Assembly (NCBI GenBank): GCA_937884755.1
Contig: CAKZYJ010000101.1
Coordinates: forward strand, 1 to 32,565
Length of the DNA: 32,565 nucleotides
Reading direction: 5' to 3'
DNA from: an uncultured Flammeovirgaceae bacterium
Lineage (GTDB): Bacteria; Bacteroidota; Bacteroidia; Cytophagales; Cyclobacteriaceae
The notes under the pieces are model-generated. The model was given only the letters and a program-made list of their open reading frames with translations. It did no database searches and was not told the origin of the DNA. A program made the position numbers and the translations under genes. Of this stretch, positions 7,723-15,119 are shown piece after piece (within the stretch, counting starts at the first letter, position 1; each line of letters starts with the position of its first letter).

Positions 7723-10107
7723 ATGCTTAAAAATAACCTAACTGTCGCCCTTCGGAACTTGTGGAAGAATAAATCGCATACGCTGATCAATGTGCTGGGT
7801 TTAGCACTTGGCATCGCCAGCAGTATTATCATCTACTTCATTGTTAGCTTTGAATTGAGCTACGATAACTTTCACGAGAAAGCAGATAGAATTTACCGTA
7901 TTACTAGCACGTTTGAGCAGGAAGGTGAAATACAGTATAGTAATACTGTACCAAAACCATTACCCGAAGCTCTTCAGCAAGATTTTGCCGGGGATGTAAA
8001 AGAGGTTTTGCTTCTAGAACAGACCGATGGAAGGATAAGAATAGATGGGCAGACAGTTTTCCTTGACGAAGAAGAAGCCTTTACTGAAAATACTTACTTT
8101 TCTTTTTTCAACTTTCCCCTCGTAGCAGGTAATCCAGAAATGGTGCTTCAACAGCCTAATGAAGTAGTAATTTCCCAATCGCTGTACAAAAAGTTATTTA
8201 ATTCGGAGGATTATGCTTTAGGTGAGACCTTTACCTACGCGGAATATGATACGTCCTACGTACTGGAAGTGACTGGAGTGATGCAGGACATACCAGAGAA
8301 TACGGACTTTCAATTTGAACTATTAGCATCATACAGTACTAGGCCAGACAATACAGAAGCTAGTTGGACTGCTTGGTACGGAAAATTTAACGTATTTGTA
8401 TTACTAGCTGAAGAAGTAAATCCATCGGCATTGAGTAGTCGATTCTCAGCATTTTTGAAGAAGTATGTTGGTCAAGAAACAGTTGAGAAACTCAAAGCAG
8501 GCTTGTACTTACAGCCAATGTCTGGCCTACACTACGATCAGAGATTTGGGAGTTTTCCACATCGGAAGATGTCCAAAGATGTTCTCTCAGGACTAGTATT
8601 ATTGGCGATTCTTTTAGTAATGCTGGCTTGCATGAATTTTATAAATCTAGCCACTGCCGTAAGTAGCAAAAGAACTAAAGAAATAGGAGTGCGGAAGACC
8701 TTGGGAAGCAGTCGCCGACAAATTATCTTCTCGTTTCTAGGAGAAGCTCTTTTAGTAACCGTACTAGCATCAACCTTAGCCTTCGGATTAGCTGAATTTG
8801 CACTATTACAGTTGAAGAAGTTATACACCCACCTACAGCCAATTAATATCCAATTTGGCTGGAGTAGTGTTATTTTCTTGGCGTTGCTGATTGTGCTGAT
8901 AGCAAATCTAGCTGGTTTTTATCCCGCTTGGTTGTTATCACGTTTCAAACCAGTTCATGCCTTCAAGCCTACTACGGTAGTGGCACATAAGAATAGATTT
9001 TCGCTACGCCATGCGTTAGTTGTATTCCAGTTTTTCATCTCTCAGGTATTCATTGTTTGTATTCTCGTCATTGCCCAGCAACTGGATTATGTTAAGAATG
9101 CTCCCTTGGGTTTTGATAAGGAGGCTGTACTGACGGTAAATTTAAGAAGTAGAGAAGCTCAGCACCGGGCAAGATTTGAAGCCGCATTGACTGAAGAAAG
9201 CGCGGTAAAGCATATGACATTTTCGTCGGCCAGTGCAATTTCTTCCAACGTATATGTAGGTGGCTATTCAATAGATGGAAGTAATGAAAGAGCGACAAAC
9301 ATGCACTTTGCTGATCAGCACTTCTTCACTACCTACGGTATGAAACTACTGGCTGGCTCCGTTTTTACTCCATCTGATTCCGGTAGTGGTTTTGTGGTTA
9401 ATGAATCATTTGTGCAGGAATTGGGGCTGGAGAACCCTGAGCAAGCTATAGGAAAGTACATTTCTATCTGGAATAAGGAGATACCAATTGTAGGAGTAGT
9501 TTCTGATTACCATACCCAAGATTTTAGCGCTAAAATTCCTCCTTTGTTAATTACTAATCGCAGTAAGGATTACAATAACCTAAGCATGAAGGTGGATATG
9601 GCTCAAGTTCACAATGTCATTAATAGGCTGGAGCAGGTTTGGAAAAACACCTATCCTGAGTACGATTTCCGCTACGAGTTTCTGGATGACCGGGTAGCCC
9701 GGTTTTACCAGGACTACGATCGTACTTTTTCATTGGCACAATTGTTTGCGGGTATTGCTATTCTGATCAGCTGCTTAGGCTTGTACGGGCTAGTGATGTT
9801 TATAGCCGAGCGGCGTACCAAGGAAGTCGGCATCCGAAAGGTGCTGGGAGCTTCGGTGCAGCAAATTGTTGGCTTATTTTCCAGGGAGTTTGTCAAGCTG
9901 ATATTTGTAGCCTTTGTCCTGGCCGTACCCCTGGCCTACTATCTGATACAGCAGTGGCTGAGAAGTTTTGCCTACACTATTGAGATTGACGTACTTACTT
10001 TTGTCACTAGCTTAGCATCTATTTTACTTATCGTTTTACTTACGGTTAGTTACCAGTCCATCAAGGCGGCTATGGCCAACCCGGTAGATAGTTTGCGGAA
10101 TGAATAA
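7723..10107 (+). CDS. ABC transporter permease (MacB/FtsX family), paralogue 4
   Basis: This is a 794-residue inner-membrane permease starting at ATG 7723 (MLKNNLTVALRNLWK). Layout: N-terminal helix (about 19-42), MacB_PCD-like periplasmic domain, first FtsX block with 'CMNFINLATAVS' near 303 and 'RTKEIGVRKTLGS' just after, second periplasmic segment, second FtsX block with 'RTKEVGIRKVLGAS' near 697, and a terminal 'NPVDSLRNE'. In the first coupling loop it has RTKEIG where the other four have RAKEVG, so it may be the most divergent of the five. It sits between two GGT-class heptad hairpins in spacers of only 82 and 90 bp and is probably co-transcribed with its neighbours. The transported or extruded substrate is not recognisable. 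Confidence 0.93.
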   Translation: MLKNNLTVALRNLWKNKSHTLINVLGLALGIASSIIIYFIVSFELSYDNFHEKADRIYRITSTFEQEGEIQYSNTVPKPLPEALQQDFAGDVKEVLLLEQTDGRIRIDGQTVFLDEEEAFTENTYFSFFNFPLVAGNPEMVLQQPNEVVISQSLYKKLFNSEDYALGETFTYAEYDTSYVLEVTGVMQDIPENTDFQFELLASYSTRPDNTEASWTAWYGKFNVFVLLAEEVNPSALSSRFSAFLKKYVGQETVEKLKAGLYLQPMSGLHYDQRFGSFPHRKMSKDVLSGLVLLAILLVMLACMNFINLATAVSSKRTKEIGVRKTLGSSRRQIIFSFLGEALLVTVLASTLAFGLAEFALLQLKKLYTHLQPINIQFGWSSVIFLALLIVLIANLAGFYPAWLLSRFKPVHAFKPTTVVAHKNRFSLRHALVVFQFFISQVFIVCILVIAQQLDYVKNAPLGFDKEAVLTVNLRSREAQHRARFEAALTEESAVKHMTFSSASAISSNVYVGGYSIDGSNERATNMHFADQHFFTTYGMKLLAGSVFTPSDSGSGFVVNESFVQELGLENPEQAIGKYISIWNKEIPIVGVVSDYHTQDFSAKIPPLLITNRSKDYNNLSMKVDMAQVHNVINRLEQVWKNTYPEYDFRYEFLDDRVARFYQDYDRTFSLAQLFAGIAILISCLGLYGLVMFIAERRTKEVGIRKVLGASVQQIVGLFSREFVKLIFVAFVLAVPLAYYLIQQWLRSFAYTIEIDVLTFVTSLASILLIVLLTVSYQSIKAAMANPVDSLRNE

Positions 10108-10112
10108 AAGAC

Positions 10113-10191
10113 GGTATAAGGTACAGGGAAAAGGTTGATGGCATAGACATAGACAGACCTTGTACCATCCACCATCTACCCTTAACCACAC
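10113..10191. repeat. Heptad-phased inverted repeat between permeases 4 and 5 (GGT class)
   Basis: The left arm begins GGTATAA at 10113 and GGTACAG at 10120 and continues in 7-nt steps to about 10146, with one 6-nt unit at 10127-10132. The right arm, 10157-10191, is five exact 7-nt units of the form ACCNNNN. The GGT/ACC anchors of the two arms can be paired in register, but pairing at the other positions is poorer than in the 7645-7715 hairpin. The heptamer class is the same as in that spacer although the overall sequence differs. No T-tract follows. Confidence 0.75.
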
Positions 10192-10197
10192 TTTGTC

Positions 10198-12585
10198 ATG
10201 CTAAAGAACTACTTTACAGTAGCACTACGGAATTTTCGAAAGCAGCGGTTCTACGCCCTAGTCAACGTACTTGGCCTATCATTAGGATTGACCTGCTGCT
10301 TATTGATTGCGCTGTACGTGGCTGATGATTTGAGTTATGATCGCTTCCATCCGGAAGCAGACCAAATGTACCGGGTACGTCATAAATTTGTGGCCGGAGA
10401 GCGAGAGTTTGATATGGAGGACGTAGCCCCTGCACTAGCTCAGGGTATCCGGGAAAATATTCCACAGGTGGTACAGGCTATCCGTACAGATTTTCCTAAT
10501 CCCTACATCTACCGAAAGAAAACAGAGCTGCTAGGTGAACAAACCACCATCCGTAGTGATCCTAACTTCTTTCAATTCTTTGGCTTCAAATTGCTAGCCG
10601 GTGATCCAGCTACCGTACTGACCAATCCACAAAGCATAGTTTTAACCCAACGTGTAGCTGACACCTACTTTGGAGAGGCTGATGCTGGTCAACACCCTGC
10701 CCTAGGGCAAGTACTGACTTCCGAGGGAGAAGATTTTACCGTGACCGGAATCGCTGAGAACCCACCATCAAATTCACATTTAGATTTTGGGGTGGTGATG
10801 TCTAACGTAGCTCATGAGCGAATAGAGAGGCTAGATGGTTTCTGGCTTCCGGCGGGATTTCTCACCTACGTAATTTTACAGGAAGGCGTTTCTCCTGAAT
10901 CGTTAAAAAGCGACTTCTTGGCAATGGAAAAGGTATATGAATGGCCAGCGATGAACGAACGTTTGGGGGTGCCAATGGCTACGCTCGAAAGCCAGCAAGA
11001 CTACCTGGGACACTACCTGGTACCTATTACCGACATTCATCTGGTTACTGAGGAAAATATGAAGTACGTGTATATTTTCTCAGTGATCGGTCTGTTTATG
11101 ATGCTGATTGCTTGTATTAATTATACCAACCTGGCAACTGCCCGCTCAGCTCAACGGGCTAAGGAGGTAGGTCTTCGAAAGACATTAGGTACTACCCGCC
11201 AACGACTAATCGGGCAATTTTTGAGCGAGTCCATCTTTATGACGGTACTAGCCATGCTCATTGCCTTAGGCCTTACCGAGATATTTCGTCTACCTTTCGG
11301 CAGTTTGACCAATAAGACGCTTACACTATCGGTACTACAAGAACCAGCTTGGCTATTTTTTATATTACTTCTAACGCTTTTGGTAAGTCTACTAGCAGGA
11401 CTTTATCCGGCGTTTTATCTTTCTGTATTTAAACCGGTGGAAGTATTGAAGGGGCAGGTGGGTAGGCTCAATACCGAAAAATTTAGAAGAGGCCTCGTGA
11501 TATTTCAGTTCGGGGTGTCGACTACCCTCATTATCTGTTCCTTGCTAGTATACCAACAACTGTTGTTTATGCAGTCTAAAGACGTAGGCTTTACCAAAGA
11601 TAATGTTCTACTTCTACCTAACGCCCACTCGCTGGAAAACCGACAGACCTTCCGGAAGACTTTGTTGCAGTACCCCCAGGTTGAAGCAATAAGTTTTAGT
11701 ACTACCGCTCCTGGCGATCACTTCGATGCATTTACTACCTACCGGGAGCTGGGTAGCGAAACCAAACACCAAGCTAAACGGCTAGGAGCTGATGCCGACT
11801 TTCTGAAAGCTTATGAGTTACAACTACTAGAAGGCAGGAATTTACGGGAAGAGCCCGGCGACCGTAAAGAAGCACTGCTAAACGAAGCAGCAGCTCAACA
11901 GATGGGAATAGATCAGGTAGTAGGCAGTACTATTGAGACATTTTGGGGCGATGAGTTGGAAGTAGTAGGTATTGTGAAGAACTTCAATTTTGAACACCTT
12001 CGCAGCAGTATTACTCCACTCATTATTCATCATAATCGAGACGACTGGACGTATTACGCATCGGTACGAATCAATGCCGAAAATATTCCCAACACGATCA
12101 GTCTGATTGAATCGGCCTGGAAAAATCATAACCAAGAAGCGCTCTTCACCTATTCGTTTCTGGACAGAAAATTTAATGACCTTTTTAAGACTGAACAGCG
12201 GATGAGTGTTGCCGTAGCCACCTTTACCGGGCTAATTATTTTCGTAGCCTGTATTGGATTGCTGGGTCTAATCACCTACATCGCTGAACAACGAACTAAG
12301 GAAATTGGCATAAGAAAAGTATTAGGGGCTTCCGTGAAAGATATAGTACTACTGCTCTCAAGCAGTTTCTCTCGTCTAATTGTATACTCGTTTTTACTAG
12401 CTGTTCCTCTAGCATATGTATTAATCCAGCAGTGGCTTGGTAGCTTCGCGTACCGAATATCCGTAGAGGTCTGGCCCTTCGCCTTCGCAGGAATCATGCT
12501 TTTTTCGCTTGCGTTATTGACTGTCAGTTATCAGTCGGTAAAAGCCGCCTTGGCAAACCCAATAGATAGTCTGCGAGATGAGTAA
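10198..12585 (+). CDS. ABC transporter permease (MacB/FtsX family), paralogue 5
   Basis: This is a 795-residue inner-membrane permease and the last gene of the array. It starts at ATG 10198 (MLKNYFTVALRNFRK). It has the family plan: an N-terminal helix (about 19-42), a MacB_PCD-like domain, a first FtsX block with 'CINYTNLATARS' near 305 and 'RAKEVGLRKTLG' just after, a second extracytoplasmic segment, a second FtsX block with 'RTKEIGIRKVLGAS' near 699, and a terminal 'NPIDSLRDE'. It converges with a minus-strand gene 63 bp downstream. Family permeases pair with a LolD/MacB-type ATPase and act by mechanotransmission across the periplasm; none is encoded beside this array, so the partner must be elsewhere. 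Confidence 0.93.
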   Translation: MLKNYFTVALRNFRKQRFYALVNVLGLSLGLTCCLLIALYVADDLSYDRFHPEADQMYRVRHKFVAGEREFDMEDVAPALAQGIRENIPQVVQAIRTDFPNPYIYRKKTELLGEQTTIRSDPNFFQFFGFKLLAGDPATVLTNPQSIVLTQRVADTYFGEADAGQHPALGQVLTSEGEDFTVTGIAENPPSNSHLDFGVVMSNVAHERIERLDGFWLPAGFLTYVILQEGVSPESLKSDFLAMEKVYEWPAMNERLGVPMATLESQQDYLGHYLVPITDIHLVTEENMKYVYIFSVIGLFMMLIACINYTNLATARSAQRAKEVGLRKTLGTTRQRLIGQFLSESIFMTVLAMLIALGLTEIFRLPFGSLTNKTLTLSVLQEPAWLFFILLLTLLVSLLAGLYPAFYLSVFKPVEVLKGQVGRLNTEKFRRGLVIFQFGVSTTLIICSLLVYQQLLFMQSKDVGFTKDNVLLLPNAHSLENRQTFRKTLLQYPQVEAISFSTTAPGDHFDAFTTYRELGSETKHQAKRLGADADFLKAYELQLLEGRNLREEPGDRKEALLNEAAAQQMGIDQVVGSTIETFWGDELEVVGIVKNFNFEHLRSSITPLIIHHNRDDWTYYASVRINAENIPNTISLIESAWKNHNQEALFTYSFLDRKFNDLFKTEQRMSVAVATFTGLIIFVACIGLLGLITYIAEQRTKEIGIRKVLGASVKDIVLLLSSSFSRLIVYSFLLAVPLAYVLIQQWLGSFAYRISVEVWPFAFAGIMLFSLALLTVSYQSVKAALANPIDSLRDE

Positions 12586-12596
12586 CTAACAAGGCA

Positions 12597-12640
12597 TTGG
12601 GGGCCAAAGATACTTCACTCGCTGTTTTTCCCTCCCCCAA
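12597..12640. terminator. Possible bidirectional terminator between convergent genes
   Basis: Perfect 7-nt arms TTGGGGG (12597-12603) and CCCCCAA (12634-12640) enclose a 30-nt loop that contains a T5 run. The position between two convergent stop codons fits termination, but the loop is long and neither side has a clear T-tail. Confidence 0.3.
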
Positions 12641-12648
12641 ACCCGTAG

Positions 12649-13281
12649 TTATCGGAAGACACCAAATTTCAGACCGACTACTCCTGTCAAACCATTAATA
12701 TCAGCCTGGTCCATGCGGCGATAGTCCATATTACCCACAATACGGTAGGCTACTCCAGTATGAAGACGTACGTTGCGCATGATATTCACTTCCAACTGAG
12801 CCGATGGCTCTATGAAAAAGAAGTTTTCTTCGCCGTAGGGGTTGGTGTCGGTATCAATATCGGTTTCCCAATCCATTTCTACTTCACCCATTCCAACCAT
12901 GAGTGGGAAGGTTAGGTGAAGCACCCGGTTCGACCAGAGCGTATACTCCACAAAGGCTCCCCCCAACCGCATATCCATATACAAATTATCAACCACTTCG
13001 CTCTGAGGACTAATATTGTTGAGCGTCCAGTGGTAAGCACCACCCACTGTTAGGTTTGGGCTGAGCATCACACCACCGCGAACTCCCATGATATGAGCGG
13101 TAGCCTCATCCAAGTTACCAATTTGGTAGATTGGGTTTATATAAAAGCCCAGTTCCGATAGGGAAACGGGATTATTGAATAAGGTTTTAGGTTCGGTTTC
13201 GTCTTGGGCGTAGCCGATGACCGATGTGCAGACAAGAGCTAAGACTAATAGTGATTTTGACGTTAAAGACACACTTCTCAT
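12649..13281 (-). CDS. Secreted or outer-membrane beta-barrel-like protein, unknown function
   Basis: This is a 210-residue protein. I use the ATG at 13281 (MRSVSLTSKSLL), which opens a good signal peptide with a basic start, a hydrophobic core 'LLVLALVCTSVIGYAQ' and cleavage near residue 26; the frame extends 8 codons further upstream to 13305. The mature part alternates short hydrophobic and polar segments with aromatic residues ('LTVGGAYHWTLNN', 'AFVEYTLWSNRVLHLTFPLMVG', 'VRLHTGVAYRI') and ends '...VGLKFGVFR' with a terminal aromatic-plus-one pattern, which suits a small outer-membrane barrel. No catalytic motif is visible. It converges with permease 5 and is separated by 200 bp from the lipoprotein gene upstream. 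A small hairpin lies about 36 nt before the start. The barrel assignment is inference from pattern, and I do not recognise a named family. Confidence 0.7.
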   Translation of the reverse strand: MRSVSLTSKSLLVLALVCTSVIGYAQDETEPKTLFNNPVSLSELGFYINPIYQIGNLDEATAHIMGVRGGVMLSPNLTVGGAYHWTLNNISPQSEVVDNLYMDMRLGGAFVEYTLWSNRVLHLTFPLMVGMGEVEMDWETDIDTDTNPYGEENFFFIEPSAQLEVNIMRNVRLHTGVAYRIVGNMDYRRMDQADINGLTGVVGLKFGVFR

Positions 13282-13316
13282 AATTGATAGATTTAAGTAA
13301 AACATAGGTGATTGTA

Positions 13317-13336
13317 TCCGAAAAGAATATTTCGGA
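13317..13336 (-). other. Short perfect hairpin in the leader of the 12649-13281 gene
   Basis: Seven-nt perfect arms TCCGAAA (13317-13323) and TTTCGGA (13330-13336) flank a 6-nt AT-rich loop. It lies 36 nt upstream of the chosen start and could act as an operator or a leader stem-loop. Nothing further supports a function. Confidence 0.3.
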
Positions 13337-13481
13337 CGAGTGAAAGCTGATCATTAAGTAAGCTAAGGTTTGCTAGCGGATTCACTCCCTTCTTAACTTG
13401 AGAGGATTTGCTAGCCAGATGCTAGGATTCTGTTAGAATAAAAAGATAATCAGTAGGTAGTAGTGAATATGGTATAAACTA

Positions 13482-13934
13482 TTAGATACGCTCAAAACGT
13501 ACTTCGTCCCGCTCAGCGTCATCATCTTCTTCGCGAAGGTAGAGTAGGTTGGCACTTTTTTCTACTACTATCCAGTCGTCGTCCAGGTCATCTAGCTCGT
13601 CGCGGTCGTCAAATACGCTGAAGTCATCATCATCCAGGTCAATTTGAATACGGCGATTATTATTGGTAATTGACCATTGGGCGGTAGCGTTACGGTTACC
13701 ATCGGAAATAACCAGGTCACCATCATCTTGAAACTCAAAAGTAAGTCCGGCAAAGTCGTCGGTTTCATCTTCATTATCGTCCCGGAAGAGCGTGACTCGC
13801 CAGTTTCCGGTTACTTCCTCGGTGGCAATGGGCTGAGGATCAGAAGCAGAAGAAGATGGCCCGTTGTCATCATCATCGCAGGCAAAAAAAATCAATCCGA
13901 CTAACAGAGGCAGTGTGAATTTGTGTCGCTTCAT
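13482..13934 (-). CDS. Highly acidic lipoprotein, probably surface-exposed
   Basis: This is a 150-residue protein with a lipoprotein signal: a basic start, a hydrophobic core and a lipobox ending in 'FFAC' with the lipid cysteine at residue 19. The cysteine is followed at once by four aspartates. In Bacteroidota a short acidic stretch just after the cysteine acts as a lipoprotein export signal to the cell surface. The mature chain holds 'VTGNWRVTLFRDD' near residue 42 and alternating strands ('LTFEFQDDGDLVISDG', 'AQWSITNNNRRIQIDL'), resembling the small lipocalin-like or META-like beta proteins common in the phylum. Asp and Glu are extremely abundant, including clusters near 99-122 (DLDDDD..., DELDDLDDD) and 135-145. 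It stands alone with its own candidate promoter. Calcium or cation binding is conceivable but unproven. Confidence 0.75.
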   Translation of the reverse strand: MKRHKFTLPLLVGLIFFACDDDDNGPSSSASDPQPIATEEVTGNWRVTLFRDDNEDETDDFAGLTFEFQDDGDLVISDGNRNATAQWSITNNNRRIQIDLDDDDFSVFDDRDELDDLDDDWIVVEKSANLLYLREEDDDAERDEVRFERI

Positions 13935-13971
13935 AGCAAAAAATTAATAGTATTACTATCAATTACGAATG

Positions 13972-14000
13972 CATAACTATTATGTTACTATATAACTCAA
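13972..14000 (-). promoter_or_regulatory. Candidate Bacteroidota promoter for the acidic lipoprotein
   Basis: Reading the minus strand: TTG (complement of 13998-14000), an 18-nt spacer, then TAGTTATG (complement of 13972-13979), one mismatch from TAnnTTTG. The spacing is right and the start codon lies 38 nt downstream. Confidence 0.4.
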
Positions 14001-14050
14001 TTTTTTTAAACCTATGACAGGTATAGCTTTAGTAATCGTGTGATGAGCCG

Positions 14051-14085
14051 ATTAGGGGCTAGGGGCGGACAGTTAGCGGACTAGA
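14051..14085. repeat. Possible solo heptad array at the 3' end of the DUF721 gene
   Basis: Five consecutive 7-nt units. Four share TAG in the same place (for example ATTAGGG at 14051 and GCTAGGG at 14058). The last unit overlaps the stop codon of the minus-strand DUF721 gene. No good complementary arm is visible next to it, so it may be a degraded half of an element like those at 7645 or 4873, or chance. Confidence 0.35.
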
Positions 14086-14401
14086 TAAAGACCACATCAT
14101 CCACAATGGCTTCACCAAACTCCTGAAGAAAGAGTGCTAGAATTTTAGAGCGGGACATGTTTAGCTCCTGCTTGAGCGGTGCCGAATTCAATTTTACGTA
14201 CAGTACCCGGTTACTGATGTATAGCTTGTCGGTTCGACGGGCAATAGGACGCCCCATCAGCCGCTCCCAGGACTGAATAAGCTGGGTTTGCTCGTATTTG
14301 GCTTTGAGTTGATACGTATCAAGCAATTGGTTAAGCGCTTCCCCTACGGTAGAAAGCTCAGCCGAACGGCCTCGCTGATTCGGATCAATATACTTCGGCA
14401 T
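14081..14401 (-). CDS. DUF721 (DciA-like) domain protein
   Basis: This is a 106-residue cytoplasmic protein. I choose the ATG at 14401 (MPKYIDPNQRGR): the frame runs 37 codons further upstream, but that extension is an implausible hydrophobic peptide translated from a repeat. The DUF721 core is visible: 'TVGEALNQLLDTYQLKAKYEQTQLIQSWERLMG' style helix around residues 18-50, then 'ARRTDKLYISNRVLYVKL' and 'LKQELNMSRSKIL'. DUF721 includes DciA, a loader or regulator of the replicative helicase, and Bacteroidota often keep DUF721 near recF. Here recF is about 5 kb away on the other strand. The stop codon is TAG. A role in DNA metabolism is inferred from the family only. Confidence 0.85.
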   Translation of the reverse strand: MPKYIDPNQRGRSAELSTVGEALNQLLDTYQLKAKYEQTQLIQSWERLMGRPIARRTDKLYISNRVLYVKLNSAPLKQELNMSRSKILALFLQEFGEAIVDDVVFI

Positions 14402-14424
14402 ATGATTAGTTTTGTCTAATATAA

Positions 14425-14539
14425 TGAATAGTGAGTAATGATTGAAAAAGAATATAATAAACACTAATACCAGAGTTGCATCATTCTTCCCTACTACAGT
14501 AGTATTATTCATTCATCACTAGTCATTATTCATCATTAT
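14425..14539. repeat. Heptad-phased inverted repeat between DUF721 and DUF2911 genes (TGA class)
   Basis: The left arm has 7-nt units TGANNNN from 14425 to 14445 (for example TGAGTAA at 14432). The right arm has units NNNNTCA in one phase from 14505 to 14532 (for example TTATTCA at 14505 and again at 14526). The class matches the spacer after permease 2. The right arm runs into the DUF2911 gene: the unit CTAGTCA at 14519-14525 contains that gene's stop codon, and the following units encode its last residues. About 60 nt of unrelated sequence separates the arms. Confidence 0.7.
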
Positions 14540-15082
14540 AGGTAATTCGGCTACAGTCCGGTCCCAGGCCATCCGCATCACAACGTTTCCGCCTCCGGCC
14601 TCGTCAAACTGAATGGTAAACGCTTCTGCCGGCTCATCTAGCGAACTTACCGAAGCCGTAGCCCGTAGCACATCCTGTGATTCATCGTAACTGTATGCGC
14701 CCCAGTAGTCTAGCGCTGAATTAAAGATGACCGTCCACTCATCTTCGTTCGGGATAGTAAACACCGCATATTGTCCCGCTGGTAAGGTCTTCTCGCCAAT
14801 AGTTATATCCTGGTAGACTTTAATTTCGGTAGCTTCGTTGGCCCCAGTACGCCACACTTTGCCGTAGGGCACTTTTTCGCCGAACATCTCCCTTCCTTTC
14901 AGTTGCGGTCGGCTGTAAATCACTTTTAACACCGCTTCATCACCGGACTTACGGTCATGAGCAAAATTATCGGGATAGTAGGCAATATCCAGTGGGCTTT
15001 TATCTAAACCTCGAAAGTTCTGCGCGGAGGCAATAGTGGTACAAAAGAACAGGCAGCCTGTAGCAAGTAAAAAAATTCGCAT
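14519..15082 (-). CDS. Secreted DUF2911 domain protein
   Basis: This is a 187-residue protein with a clear signal peptide (MRIFLLATGCLFFC..ASAQ, cleavage near residue 20-21), so it is periplasmic or exported. The DUF2911 signature is evident: an N-terminal 'VKVIYSRPQLKGREMFG'-like segment (here VLKVIYSRPQLKGREMF near 52), 'VPYGKVWRTGANEATEI' near 70-86, then 'LPAGQYAVFTIPNEDEWTVIFN' near 98-120. The biochemical role of DUF2911 is unknown to me. The final residues MMNND and the TAG stop are encoded by the arm of a heptad-phased repeat, so the native C-terminus may have been replaced or extended. It lies 37 bp downstream of lysC on the same strand and may be co-transcribed with it. Confidence 0.88.
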   Translation of the reverse strand: MRIFLLATGCLFFCTTIASAQNFRGLDKSPLDIAYYPDNFAHDRKSGDEAVLKVIYSRPQLKGREMFGEKVPYGKVWRTGANEATEIKVYQDITIGEKTLPAGQYAVFTIPNEDEWTVIFNSALDYWGAYSYDESQDVLRATASVSSLDEPAEAFTIQFDEAGGGNVVMRMAWDRTVAELPIMMNND

Positions 15083-15119
15083 GATAGTTTGGTTAGATGG
15101 ACCAGAAAGGTATAAAGGT

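Noticed and set aside
14402-14512. N-terminal extension of the DUF721 protein
   Set aside because: The extension encodes an unlikely hydrophobic peptide from an intergenic repeat, while the downstream ATG fits the domain start.
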